Positions 12,661-21,771 of a stretch of DNA of 41,056 nucleotides are shown here, piece by piece. Where the stretch lies: assembly GCA_003279655.1 (NCBI GenBank), contig QCHI01000013.1:1-41056 (forward strand). The letters are read 5' to 3'. How positions within the stretch are numbered: the first letter of the stretch is position 1; each line of letters begins with the position of its first letter. Position numbers and translations under genes: made by a program. The stretch is from Prochlorococcus sp. AG-402-A21 (GTDB lineage Bacteria; Cyanobacteriota; Cyanobacteriia; PCC-6307; Cyanobiaceae). The notes below the pieces were generated by a model. It worked only from the letters and a program-made list of their open reading frames with translations, was not told the origin of the DNA and did not search any database.

Positions 12661-15051
12661 ATGAATGGTTCTAGTCAAAAAGGTGAAGGGAAGAAGAAAG
12701 TGAAAGAGATAAAAACTTTTCAAGTTCCGTTTCCTTTAGGAGAGATCAAAGAAAATATCACTATTACTACTAATACTCCTTCTAAACCTTCTAAAGAACA
12801 AATAATCAAGCAAGCATTTGATTTCCATTCACGAGGAAATATTTCAGAAGCAGCAAAACATTATCAATATTTTATTGATCAAGGTTTCAAAGATCACAGG
12901 GTTTTTTATAATTCCGGAATAATTTTACAAAGTCTTGGCAAACTAAAAGAAGCAGAATTGTTATACCGTAAAGCAACTGAAATCAATCCTGATTTCGCAG
13001 AAGCGTATTCCAATCTGGGAAATATATTGAGAGATCTTGGCAATTTACAAGATGCAGAATTTTCATACCACAAAGCAATTGAACTTAAACCTGATTTCGC
13101 TGATGCTCATTCCAATCTGGGAAATATATTGAGAGATCTGGGCAAGTTACAAGATGCAGAATTTTCATACCGCAAAGCAACTGAAATCAATCCTGATTTC
13201 GCAGAAGCATATTTCAATCTGGGAAATGTATTGCATGATCTTGGCAAATTACAAGATGCAGAATTTTCATACCACAAAGCAATTGAACTTAAACCTGATT
13301 TCGCTGATGCTCATTCCAATCTGGGAAATATATTGAGAGATCTGGGCAAGTTACAAGAAGCAGAATTATCTACTCGCAAAGCAATTGAAATCAATCCTGA
13401 TTACGCAGTGGCGCATAACAATCTGGGAAATATATTGAGAGATCTTGGGAAAATACAAGAATCATTTGATTCTTACTTGAAAGTAATTGAAATTAATCCA
13501 ACATATTCTAATATTTATCCTTATATAACTAGATTTTTAAAAGATTCAGATCCATCTCAATTAAATAAGTCAAAGTTAAAACATATATTAAATCTACTAC
13601 TAGAGAAAAATAATATATCACATAATGAATTATTCAAAGCATTTAATTTTTTATATAGAACTAAAATAATAAGGAATCTAGAAAAGTTTGATTCAGACTT
13701 CTCAGGAATAAAATTACTTGTCAATAATAAAGTCATAATTAATGCACTTAGAAAGATTATATTTCGTGATCTTAAGTTGGATAAAATTCTAACCAAAGCA
13801 AGAAGAAATATATGCGATCTTATAGATAAAAATACAGAGACTATTACTTTCTCTCAATTACAATTTATTATTGCATTAGGAGAGCAATGCTTCTTAAATG
13901 AATATGTTTATTCAGTTACTGAAGAAGAAAATATATCTATTGCAAGTATTGTCAAGAAATGTAGAGATAGTAATTTCAGTGAAATACATTTATCAATTTT
14001 ATCTTGTTATTTTCCTCTATATAAACTTCTTGATAAAATACCATCTTTAAAATCTTTTACTTCTTCTAATCAAAGTTTCAAAGAACTAATAGAATTACAA
14101 ATAACAGAACCTCTAATAGAAATTGAAATATCCCAAAGCATTAAAAAACTAGGGTCAATTGATCATTTTATTTCTAAAAAAGTAAAATCTCAATACGAAG
14201 AAAATCCATATCCTAGATGGAGATATGGAGATGATTCAGAAAGTCAAAAGATATCTTTTTTGCAAGGAATTAATAATGAAATCATACCTAATTCTATCAG
14301 TTCCAATATTGGAGATAGTCAATTACAAGTGCTAGTTGCTGGGTGTGGAACAGGTCAACAAATTTTACATACACAGATCTATAAAAATGCTCATATAACT
14401 GCTATTGATTTGAGTTTATCTAGTCTTGCTTATGCTCAAAGGAAGGTAAATGAACTTGGAATTAATAATGTTGAACTAATTCAGATGGATATCTTGGATA
14501 TTAAGTTACTAGAGAAAAAGTTTGATCTTATTTTATGTTCAGGTGTTTTACACCATATGGATGATCCCTCAAAAGGTTTGAAAACATTATTAGGTGTTTT
14601 AAAAACGACTGGATTCATTAAATTAGGTTTATATAGTGAATTAGCAAGAAAAGATATCGTTAAAGCAAGAAATTATATTGCCAGCAAAAATCTTCAACCA
14701 AGCGAAGATAATATTCATGATTTTAGAGAAACTATCTTTTCAGGTAAAGCACCAGAATTAAACTCTCTCTCAAAGAGTCCTGATTTTTATACACTCTCTT
14801 CCTGCCGTGATCTTTGCTTTCACGCACAAGAACATAGATTCACTATTAACCAACTGCAAGAAACTCTCAACTCTAATGAATTAGAGTTTCTTGGATTCTT
14901 GCTTCCAAAACCAGTTAAATCTGTCTATAAGCAATATTTCCCAGAAGATAAAAAACAAACAAACTTACAAAACTGGGCAAGGTTTGAAGAAAAACACACC
15001 AACACTTTCAGAGCGATGTATCAATTCTGGGTTTGTAAAGCGAAAATCTGA
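12661..15051 (+). CDS. Long TPR-methyltransferase fusion protein
   Basis: 796 residues. Shared leader (1-45) and seven to eight TPR units to about 285; a helical middle part without known motif (285-505); then a class I SAM methyltransferase. The module starts with EENPYPRW (513-520), typical of TPR-linked methyltransferases, and has VLVAGCGTGQQ (about 557-567) for SAM binding, AIDLSLSSLAYAQ, a LILCSGVLHHMDDP motif and a long C-terminal extension ending FWVCKAKI. The acceptor is unknown. TPR units at 13045-13358 include an exact 110-base duplication. It is last in the composite cassette; repeat X copy 5 follows. Its tail is the one found as relics after three other TPR genes, so it represents the ancestral arrangement of those cassettes. 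Confidence 0.9.
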   Translation: MNGSSQKGEGKKKVKEIKTFQVPFPLGEIKENITITTNTPSKPSKEQIIKQAFDFHSRGNISEAAKHYQYFIDQGFKDHRVFYNSGIILQSLGKLKEAELLYRKATEINPDFAEAYSNLGNILRDLGNLQDAEFSYHKAIELKPDFADAHSNLGNILRDLGKLQDAEFSYRKATEINPDFAEAYFNLGNVLHDLGKLQDAEFSYHKAIELKPDFADAHSNLGNILRDLGKLQEAELSTRKAIEINPDYAVAHNNLGNILRDLGKIQESFDSYLKVIEINPTYSNIYPYITRFLKDSDPSQLNKSKLKHILNLLLEKNNISHNELFKAFNFLYRTKIIRNLEKFDSDFSGIKLLVNNKVIINALRKIIFRDLKLDKILTKARRNICDLIDKNTETITFSQLQFIIALGEQCFLNEYVYSVTEEENISIASIVKKCRDSNFSEIHLSILSCYFPLYKLLDKIPSLKSFTSSNQSFKELIELQITEPLIEIEISQSIKKLGSIDHFISKKVKSQYEENPYPRWRYGDDSESQKISFLQGINNEIIPNSISSNIGDSQLQVLVAGCGTGQQILHTQIYKNAHITAIDLSLSSLAYAQRKVNELGINNVELIQMDILDIKLLEKKFDLILCSGVLHHMDDPSKGLKTLLGVLKTTGFIKLGLYSELARKDIVKARNYIASKNLQPSEDNIHDFRETIFSGKAPELNSLSKSPDFYTLSSCRDLCFHAQEHRFTINQLQETLNSNELEFLGFLLPKPVKSVYKQYFPEDKKQTNLQNWARFEEKHTNTFRAMYQFWVCKAKI
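13045..13358 (+). repeat. Exact 110-base internal duplication in TPR DNA
   Basis: 13045-13154 and 13249-13358 are identical over 110 bases at a distance of 204, exactly two 102-base TPR units. This is recent expansion by unequal exchange or slippage; TPR number is probably variable between strains. Confidence 0.85.
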
Positions 15052-15083
15052 CTACTTCACAAGTATAAAAATAATTTGATTTT

Positions 15084-15255
15084 GTAGAGAAAACTATCTT
15101 TCTACGACTTCTCCATGGAGACGCTGACAAGGTCAGAAAACAAACTCATAACAAACACGGGGGTTAAATCCCTGTTATTTCGTCACCTAATATCAGGAGT
15201 CGAACTTATGACAAACCCTTTTTTTTTAGACTATGTCTACTCTTTTGTAGACGAA
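15084..15255 (+). repeat. Cassette right-end repeat X, copy 5
   Basis: Contains the TTTCTACGA block, CTCCATGGAG palindrome, CTGACAAGGTCAG, GGG-TTAAAT-CCC, TTATTTCGTCACCTAATATC and CGAACTTATGACAAACC. Just before the core is a hairpin GTCTAC-TCTTTT-GTAGAC (15235-15252). Closest to copies 2 and 4. Confidence 0.75.
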
Positions 15256-15273
15256 TTATTCCCACTCAATAGT
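15256..15273 (-). repeat. guaA 3'-end-like att core, copy E
   Basis: The minus strand reads Thr-Ile-Glu-Trp-Glu-TAA. With the true guaA end (17525) it bounds the 2.3 kb protease cassette, which carries CACGTAAAACC doublets inside both ends. Confidence 0.82.
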
Positions 15274-15412
15274 CAATCGCAAAAGAGCACCCTCAAACCC
15301 CAGTCATACCAACAGATTTCATCTTTATACATAGCACGTAAAACCCACGTAAAACCCAGTCGTGCCAATGGATTACAAGGAAAAATATACTCAATGATGC
15401 TTTTGTAGAGAA
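15274..15412 (+). repeat. Cassette left-end repeat Y, copy E, with CACGTAAAACC doublet
   Basis: Matches 3438-3565 and 5546-5690. Two perfect tandem 11-base units CACGTAAAACC lie at 15335-15356, 62 bases inside core E. GTGCCAATGGATTACAAGG and ACTCAATGATGCTTTTGTAG end the repeat, only about 55 bases before the protease frame. Confidence 0.75.
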
Positions 15413-15468
15413 ACAGTACAAATCAGAAGAACAAAGGTATATACTAGAAAAAATAGAAGAAATAGATT

Positions 15469-17310
15469 TTGACATTATCGATTAACGATATTGCATCATC
15501 AAATATTCTTGATACTTCGCACAGTAGAAGAAAAGCGTTTAATTCAATTGCAGGATGGAATGGTTCAACATATACAAAACCAATCAAATACTATATCCAT
15601 GACAATAGTGGACCCGTTAATTTTGAAAGATTGAATAATAACTATGCCTATGCTATTTCAGATGATGAGGAGAAATTTATTGATGATACCTTCAAACAAA
15701 TTGATAAATATATAGACCTAAATTTCCAACGTGTTTACTCAGCAGCAGAAGCAACTATTGATGTATATAGAACGGTCACTGCTGGAGGAATATGGGGATA
15801 TGCCTCGTGGAATTGGTGGTGGTATCCTTATGATTATGAGGTAGAAGTTGAATGGACTCCAATTGCAAATAGTGGTCCAAAGTTAAAAGATTATCCAACA
15901 TTATCATCCTCAGTAGGATTTTACATAATGCATGAAATTGCTCATGCATTGGGTCTTCAGCATGATTTAGCAAAAGGCAATTTCGACCCAAATGATTCGA
16001 GATATAATATTACTGATACTCTAATGTCATACAATTATAGTGGTTATTTAACTGACTCTTTATCATTTACATCTCTTGATATTCAAGCATTAAAAACAAT
16101 TTGGGGAGAAAACTTTGCACCAACAAATTACTGGGTTTCATCTACAAGTTTTAATGAAAATATTGCTGCAGGTTCAACAATAGCAACACTCAGTGGAGTG
16201 GATGAAGACGTCAATGATACACATACTTTTAAATTCGTTTCTAATTCAACTTATGGTCCTGATAATAATTCTTTTACTATTGATGGTAATAAACTAAAAA
16301 TAAACATATCTCCTGATTATGAAACAAAAAATACTTATAGGATTCTATTTGAAGCAATTGATTCCTCAGGATCGACTTCTGGACCTCTTTATATTGATCT
16401 TTCAGTTAATAATCTTACCGAAGATAATGATATTGAGATTACGACAGGTACTAATTTCAATGACACAATTTTAGGTGGAAATGGCATTGATGAAATCTAC
16501 GCTCTAGATGGATCAGATTTGATTACAGGTGGAAAAGGAAATGATGTTATTGATGGTGGAGAAGGTTCTGATACCTCAATTTATAGAGGTAAATTTTCTG
16601 ATTATTCTTTTACTAGATCTAATAATGCACTTGAAATAGCAGATCAAAGAACTTGGGGGTTTCTAGATGGTACAGATACTCTCTCAAATATTGAATACAT
16701 TCAGTTCTCTGATCAAACAGTAGAAGAATCAAAGGTAGACATTGTTAAAACATATAGTGGGGAGTTTAGTGATTACAAGTTCTACGACAAAGGGAATGGT
16801 CTTTATCAAATCAAAACTGATTCTGGTTATGACGACATCACAGGATTACCACTACTAACATTTGCAGGAGAAGCAGCGACAAGTTCATTTAAAGACATCA
16901 GTGCCATCGTTGATATTAAAGGAACGTTTGATCAAGTCACTGGTTTAAATACAGACGATGCAAAAATGTTCCGTCTATATAACGCATCTTTCAAACGACT
17001 TCCTGATCCTGATGGATTGAAGTATTGGATTGGAAAATATACTTCTGGAGAAAATGATTCACGAGCAGTGGCATCATCTTTCCTTGTCTCAGATGAATTT
17101 AAACAGCGCTATGGAGAGAATGTTTCTGACACTACTTACGTCAATAATCTCTATCAAAATGTTTTAGGAAGATTACCTGATAGCAGTGGATTGAACTATT
17201 GGTTAGGTCAACTTAATAGCGGAGCAGAAACAAGATATGAAGTTCTCTTGGGTTTCGCTGAATCAGCAGAAAACAAGGCACTCTTTACAGAAATGACTGG
17301 ATTTGGTTGA
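15469..17310 (+). CDS. Secreted serralysin-like metalloprotease with RTX and DUF4214 domains
   Basis: 613 residues. The metzincin zinc site HEIAHALGLQHD lies at 155-166 (ligands H155, H159, H165; catalytic E156) with the Met-turn TLMSYN at M186. Next come a cadherin-like beta domain (about 220-315), hemolysin-type calcium repeats (about 325-370: ILGGNGIDEI, LITGGKGNDVIDGGEGSD), a beta region, and a C-terminal DUF4214 domain (about 500-613) often found on RTX surface proteins. There is no signal peptide, as expected for type I secretion. Start is uncertain: a stop lies just upstream and no ATG exists before the domain, so TTG 15469 (or ATT 15466) is used, and the 5' end may have been cut when the cassette formed. 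Sole gene of the cassette bounded by core E and guaA; likely a secreted or surface protease. Confidence 0.87.
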   Translation: MTLSINDIASSNILDTSHSRRKAFNSIAGWNGSTYTKPIKYYIHDNSGPVNFERLNNNYAYAISDDEEKFIDDTFKQIDKYIDLNFQRVYSAAEATIDVYRTVTAGGIWGYASWNWWWYPYDYEVEVEWTPIANSGPKLKDYPTLSSSVGFYIMHEIAHALGLQHDLAKGNFDPNDSRYNITDTLMSYNYSGYLTDSLSFTSLDIQALKTIWGENFAPTNYWVSSTSFNENIAAGSTIATLSGVDEDVNDTHTFKFVSNSTYGPDNNSFTIDGNKLKINISPDYETKNTYRILFEAIDSSGSTSGPLYIDLSVNNLTEDNDIEITTGTNFNDTILGGNGIDEIYALDGSDLITGGKGNDVIDGGEGSDTSIYRGKFSDYSFTRSNNALEIADQRTWGFLDGTDTLSNIEYIQFSDQTVEESKVDIVKTYSGEFSDYKFYDKGNGLYQIKTDSGYDDITGLPLLTFAGEAATSSFKDISAIVDIKGTFDQVTGLNTDDAKMFRLYNASFKRLPDPDGLKYWIGKYTSGENDSRAVASSFLVSDEFKQRYGENVSDTTYVNNLYQNVLGRLPDSSGLNYWLGQLNSGAETRYEVLLGFAESAENKALFTEMTGFG

Positions 17311-17350
17311 TCTGAAAAATTTAGATTTTTAGTAAGACAAAAATTAGGAC

Positions 17351-17396
17351 TGTAGAGAAAAGCATCTTTCTACGATTTCTCCATGGAGACGGTAAA
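17351..17396 (+). repeat. Cassette right-end repeat X, copy 6 (short)
   Basis: TGTAGAGAAAAGCATCTTTC, then TACGATTTCTCC and the palindrome TCTCCATGGAGA are kept; after GACGG it diverges into the CACGTAAAACC doublets. It is the copy nearest the real guaA end. Confidence 0.75.
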
Positions 17397-17403
17397 AGTG
17401 TGC

Positions 17404-17486
17404 CACGTAAAACCCACGTAAAACTGACACTTCAAAAACCTAGTTATATCCTCATCAGACCTCTCACGTAAAACCCACGTAAAACC
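17404..17486 (+). repeat. Two CACGTAAAACC doublets at the cassette right end
   Basis: Units at 17404-17414 and 17415-17425 (last base changed), and a perfect pair at 17465-17475 and 17476-17486. Same 11-base word and period as at 15335-15356. They lie 39 and 100 bases from the guaA stop, inside the cassette end. Confidence 0.75.
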
Positions 17487-17524
17487 ATATAAATCAAGTT
17501 ATCACTAGAAAGTAGACGTTTCCG

Positions 17525-17545
17525 CTACTCCCACTCAATAGTTCC
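17525..17545 (-). other. guaA 3' end, presumed primary attachment site
   Basis: The last codons of guaA, Gly-Thr-Ile-Glu-Trp-Glu-TAG, contain the 14-base core TCCCACTCAATAGT present at five other places, all to the left and in the same orientation. The 3' end of guaA is an established integration hotspot in bacteria. Confidence 0.75.
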
Positions 17546-19111
17546 TGGGGGTTTACTCGTTATATCTAAAACAACTCGGTTAACTCCTTCAACTTCATTA
17601 ACAATACGATTAGAAATTTTCTCTAAAACTTCATAGGGTAAGCGTGACCAATCCGCTGTCATTCCATCTTCGCTTGAAACACAACGAAGAACTATTGGCC
17701 ATGCGTAAGTTCTTTGATCGCCCATCACACCAACTGAGTACACAGGCAACAAGACGGCAAAAGCTTGCCAAATTTCATGATACAAGCCAGCCTTATTAAC
17801 TTCTTCTCTAACAATTAAATCCGCATCCCTTAAACAATTTAACTTTTCATGAGTCACTTCTCCTAGAATTCTTATAGCCAATCCTGGCCCTGGGAACGGA
17901 TGTCTCCTAACAATCTCATCAGGTAATCCAAGTGATTTGCCAACTTTTCTAACCTCATCTTTAAATAAACGTCTCAGAGGCTCTACCAACTTAAATTGTA
18001 AATCTTTTGGTAACCCACCGACATTATGATGACTTTTAATTTTAACCGCTATTCGCTCTCCTGTTTTTGGATCAATATTTGTTCCAGCACTCTCAATCAC
18101 ATCTGGATACAGAGTCCCTTGCGCTAAATAATCAAAAGGCCCGAGACGAAGACTCTCCTCCTCAAAAACCCGAATAAATTCACGACCTATAATTTTACGC
18201 TTTTGCTCGGGATCTGTGACTCCTTTTAATTTTGAAATAAATCTCTCTCTAGCATTGATGTATTCAACATTAATATTAAACTTTTGATCGAAAAAAGACA
18301 TCAGGAATTCCGGCTCACCTTTTCTCATAAAACCTTGATCAATAAACATGCAGGTCAATTGAGGTCCTATTGCTTTATTTAATAAAAATGCAAGAGTTGA
18401 TGAGTCAACTCCACCCGATAGAGCCAATAAAACCTTTTTCTTTCCGACTTGTTGCTGTACTTGAGAAACAGCTTCATCTATAAATAGATTTGTTGTCCAA
18501 TCTGGCTCACAAGAACAAATATGATATACAAAATTTCTTATTAAAACCATTCCTTGAGTAGAGTGAACAACTTCAGGATGAAATTGCACTCCATAAAAAC
18601 TCTTATCATGCAAAGCAATAGCTGCTTCTGAAGTATTGAAAGTATGAGCTAATCGAACAAATCCCTTAGGTAATACTTGAACTGAATCTCCATGACTCAT
18701 CCACATTGTTGATCCACTCATAACATTAGTTAATAGAGCTGTTGGATCATCAACTTCTAAAGGAGCCTTCCCATACTCTGCTTTACCAGTCGCAGGTTTA
18801 ACAGAACCTCCTAAATGATGAACCATTAATTGCATTCCATAACAAACACCAAGAACAGGAATACCCAAATTAAAAATTTCTGGGTCACAATGTGGAGCAT
18901 CCTCTTCGTAAACCGAACCAGGGCCTCCACTTAAAATTATTCCTTTAGGTTCAAGTACACGTAATTGCTCAGCAGATGTTGTGTAACTCATAACTAATGA
19001 GTAAACCTGGGTCTCTCTAATCCTTCGAGCTATTAATTCTGAATATTGAGAACCAAAATCGAGAATGACGATTGCCGGATTACGTTTTTCCTCTGAAATC
19101 ATTGAAGCCAT
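17525..19111 (-). CDS. guaA: GMP synthase (glutamine-hydrolysing)
   Basis: 528 residues, the usual length. It converts XMP to GMP with ATP and ammonia from glutamine, the last step of guanine nucleotide synthesis. The N-terminal class I amidotransferase has the nucleophile in GVCYGMQ (C90) and the His/Glu pair in [11 protein letters not shown]. The ATP pyrophosphatase part has the PP-loop LSGGVDSS, and the C-terminal dimerisation domain has [16 protein letters not shown] and ends PPGTIEWE. All key residues are present, so integration next to it has not harmed the reading frame. It lies 69 bases after cbiD on the same strand, so the two may share a transcript. Confidence 0.98.
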   Translation of the reverse strand: MASMISEEKRNPAIVILDFGSQYSELIARRIRETQVYSLVMSYTTSAEQLRVLEPKGIILSGGPGSVYEEDAPHCDPEIFNLGIPVLGVCYGMQLMVHHLGGSVKPATGKAEYGKAPLEVDDPTALLTNVMSGSTMWMSHGDSVQVLPKGFVRLAHTFNTSEAAIALHDKSFYGVQFHPEVVHSTQGMVLIRNFVYHICSCEPDWTTNLFIDEAVSQVQQQVGKKKVLLALSGGVDSSTLAFLLNKAIGPQLTCMFIDQGFMRKGEPEFLMSFFDQKFNINVEYINARERFISKLKGVTDPEQKRKIIGREFIRVFEEESLRLGPFDYLAQGTLYPDVIESAGTNIDPKTGERIAVKIKSHHNVGGLPKDLQFKLVEPLRRLFKDEVRKVGKSLGLPDEIVRRHPFPGPGLAIRILGEVTHEKLNCLRDADLIVREEVNKAGLYHEIWQAFAVLLPVYSVGVMGDQRTYAWPIVLRCVSSEDGMTADWSRLPYEVLEKISNRIVNEVEGVNRVVLDITSKPPGTIEWE

Positions 19112-19180
19112 ATCAATCTGATGAGTCCTGATACATCATTCTTATCAAATAGACTAATAAAGAGCATAGGAATATGCCTA

Positions 19181-20323
19181 TCACTTTAGAATTAACCCTA
19201 AAGAATTAATTTGTTTTAAGCCTTTAGAACCAGCCCAACGAATTTGTCTTTTACGATCAAATAAAACAGATCCTATTTCCATCGATGAAGACAAATATCG
19301 ATTTACATAGTTCTGGCTTTTAATTTCAATTTCTTTAGCCATCCTTTCCCAAATCAAAACCACAGCCTCAGAATTACTCGCCTCAAGAGCTACCAACGCA
19401 TTTTCAACCGAAGTTGATTTACTTATTAATTCAATCAAATCAAAAGAGATACCTTCTTTAACAGCAAGTGAAGTGAGTATTTCAAGTCTTCCATCCGCAA
19501 GATGATGATGTGTATGAAAAACACCGCCGGATAATTTTACCAATTTTCCATGATACCCAAATAATAAAAGATTCTTCACATCATGCTCTGCAGCAGAAAC
19601 AAGAAGAGGGCCTAACCAATTACCCGTTTTAATAATTTGATCAGCTGGCAGTCCAAATTTTAGTGCTAAATCCATTCCATTTTCACCAATCACAAAAGTC
19701 AAGCAACCACCAAATGTTGATTTAGAGCACTTGTAGTGCAAAGTCTCTTTGCAATTTTTCAATTGATCAGGAGAAGCACTGATTTGAACCTCAGCCTGTG
19801 TTCCAATAAGAGACAACCCATCTACAACTCCAAATGCTTCATTGCTTGTTTTTAAAGCACGATCTTTCCCTTCAGGTAAAACAATCTCTACTTTGATTGA
19901 ACTGCCTTTGGGTAAAAGGGGGTAGAGATTCATACATAACAAATCACGAGCAAACTTAGATATGCATGGCTGACCAGATGATTCAAATTTACCTACTCCA
20001 AAACCGGCATGGAAATCAAGCCAATCTGGAAAGCCATTATCAACAATTTTTTCAGACTGAAAACTTGATTTAATTAATTGAATATATGCCCAGATTTCTA
20101 TACCTCTTGTTATGTCAAGAGGCAACCCAGACTGACAATGAGTGACTGCTAAAGATCTCTCCCCATTATCAACTAATGCAGAAGAGCAAATAGGAACAGT
20201 AATTGGGGCTTCTTGATTTGGCAAATCAATTGTCTCAGCATCTTTAAATTGATTTCCAATCAGAATGTTTGTTGCAGACTTTGCAGCAGCAACTATCCAA
20301 ACTGGAAGAGTATATTTATTCAA
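19181..20323 (-). CDS. cbiD: Cobalt-precorrin-5B C1-methyltransferase
   Basis: 380 residues, normal for CbiD. It methylates C1 of cobalt-precorrin-5B with SAM in the anaerobic (early cobalt) route of corrin ring synthesis, the route used by cyanobacteria to make pseudocobalamin. Typical regions are AAAKSAT near the start, DITRGIEIWA, DFHAGFGVGKF, EGKDRALKTSNEAFGVVDGL with SLIGT, IGENGMDLALKFGL, and LLLFGYHGKLVKLSGGVFHT. Start ATG 20323; divergent from the aminotransferase at 20403 with 79 bases between. Upstream of guaA on the same strand. Confidence 0.93.
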   Translation of the reverse strand: MNKYTLPVWIVAAAKSATNILIGNQFKDAETIDLPNQEAPITVPICSSALVDNGERSLAVTHCQSGLPLDITRGIEIWAYIQLIKSSFQSEKIVDNGFPDWLDFHAGFGVGKFESSGQPCISKFARDLLCMNLYPLLPKGSSIKVEIVLPEGKDRALKTSNEAFGVVDGLSLIGTQAEVQISASPDQLKNCKETLHYKCSKSTFGGCLTFVIGENGMDLALKFGLPADQIIKTGNWLGPLLVSAAEHDVKNLLLFGYHGKLVKLSGGVFHTHHHLADGRLEILTSLAVKEGISFDLIELISKSTSVENALVALEASNSEAVVLIWERMAKEIEIKSQNYVNRYLSSSMEIGSVLFDRKRQIRWAGSKGLKQINSLGLILK

Positions 20324-20402
20324 ATCATTGGAAGAGCTGACGATAAAGTAAATTACCTAAATAATTTTTTAAAATAATAATAATCTAGATTTAAATAAGT
20401 AA

Positions 20403-21554
20403 ATGCAGGACAAACTCAATCTAATGATTCCTGGACCAACACCGGTACCAGAAAATGTTTTGAGTTCTATGAGTAAACACCCCATCGGTCATAGGAGTGG
20501 AGACTTTCAACAAATTGTTCAAAAAACCACTGAACAACTCAAATGGCTGCACCAAACAACTTCAGACGTCTTAACAATTACGGGCAGTGGAACAGCCGCA
20601 ATGGAGGCAGGAATAATTAATACATTAAGCAAAGGTGATCAAGTGATCTGTGGTGAAAATGGAAAATTTGGCGAAAGATGGGTAAAAGTTGCAAACGCAT
20701 ATGGGTTGGATGTAAAAATCGTAAAATCTGACTGGGGACAGCCTCTTGATCCAAATCAATTCAAGAAGATTCTTGAAGAGGACACTGATAAAAGAATTAA
20801 AGCAGTAATTTTAACTCACTCAGAAACATCAACAGGAGTAATTAATGATCTTAAATCGATTACCAACGAAGTAAAAAATCATGGTAAAGCTATTACTATT
20901 GCTGATTGTGTAACAAGTCTAGGTGCATGCAATATTCCAATGGATGAATGGGGAATTGATGTAATAGCTTCAGGCTCTCAAAAAGGTTATATGATTCCAC
21001 CCGGTCTTAGTTTTATTGCTATGAACAAAAGAGCATGGGAAGCAAATAATCAATCAAATTTACCTAAATTTTATTTAGATTTAAAGCAATACTTAAAGGC
21101 AGTAAACAAAAATAGCAATCCGTTTACGCCTGCAATAAATTTATACTTTGCTTTAGAGGCATCACTGACAATGATGCAAAAAGAAGGCTTAAATAATATA
21201 TTCGCTCGTCATGCTCGTCATCAAAAAGCAACTCAAGAAGGCATAAAAGCGATGGGTTTAAACTTATTTACAAAAGAAAATTTTGGAAGTCCAGCAATAA
21301 CAGCTGTTGAGCCAAAGAATATAGACGCAGAAGAAATAAGAAAAGCAATAAAGAATGACTTCGACATACTTCTTGCAGGAGGACAAGATCATTTAAAAGG
21401 CAAAATCTTTAGAATTGGTCATTTAGGATTTGTAAACGATCGAGACATTATTAGTGTGATATCAGCATTAGAAAGTACTCTTGACAAAATGGGCAAACTA
21501 AACTTCCCAATTGGCAAAGGTATTGCAAAAACAATTTCAGTCCTAAACAAATAA
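20403..21554 (+). CDS. Alanine-glyoxylate / serine-pyruvate aminotransferase family protein
   Basis: 383 residues. Class V PLP-dependent aminotransferase. The N-terminus MQDKLNLMIPGPTPVPENVL is typical; the PLP lysine lies in SGSQKGYMIPPGLSF, and the phosphate-binding TGSGTAAMEAGI and aspartate in IADCVTSLGA are present. In cyanobacteria this enzyme is placed in photorespiratory glyoxylate metabolism (glyoxylate to glycine with alanine or serine as donor). Older annotations call it soluble hydrogenase small subunit, which is misleading. Exact donor is not decidable. Single gene, divergent from cbiD. Confidence 0.9.
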   Translation: MQDKLNLMIPGPTPVPENVLSSMSKHPIGHRSGDFQQIVQKTTEQLKWLHQTTSDVLTITGSGTAAMEAGIINTLSKGDQVICGENGKFGERWVKVANAYGLDVKIVKSDWGQPLDPNQFKKILEEDTDKRIKAVILTHSETSTGVINDLKSITNEVKNHGKAITIADCVTSLGACNIPMDEWGIDVIASGSQKGYMIPPGLSFIAMNKRAWEANNQSNLPKFYLDLKQYLKAVNKNSNPFTPAINLYFALEASLTMMQKEGLNNIFARHARHQKATQEGIKAMGLNLFTKENFGSPAITAVEPKNIDAEEIRKAIKNDFDILLAGGQDHLKGKIFRIGHLGFVNDRDIISVISALESTLDKMGKLNFPIGKGIAKTISVLNK

Positions 21555-21585
21555 TAATATTTTTTGATATTGATAGAATAAATAT

Positions 21586-21771
21586 TTAGTTTTTAATTAG
21601 ATGAAGAACTTGTGGACCAACACCACAAGCCCTTCTCTCTTTATCAAGTGCTTTCAAAATAAAACCAGCAGATAATTGCAAATCTCCTTCATCAGCATGC
21701 ACTGATGCATTCTTAAAGAAATAACCAGCCTCTTTTAAAAATGCTTGTTTTTTTACTTGTACTGAATTCAT
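21586..21771 (-). CDS. Small conserved helical protein
   Basis: 61 residues: MNSVQVKKQAFLKEAGYFFK, then a helical middle (DEGDLQLSAGFILKALDKER) and a C-terminal CGVGPQVLHLIK. No membrane segment. Coding is likely from composition and the convergent position 31 bases after the aminotransferase. It looks like a picocyanobacterial conserved hypothetical, but I know no function. Upstream 21772-22000 is very AT-rich and shows nothing else. Confidence 0.6.
   Translation of the reverse strand: MNSVQVKKQAFLKEAGYFFKNASVHADEGDLQLSAGFILKALDKERRACGVGPQVLHLIKN

Noticed and set aside
1191-15273. Classical integron with attC sites
   Set aside because: No integron integrase is present, and the shared boundary is the end of guaA, not an attC-type palindrome.
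15115-15408. Plus-strand frame of 97 codons after the TPR-methyltransferase
   Set aside because: Lies wholly in repeats X and Y; the frame is not kept in copies 2 and 4.
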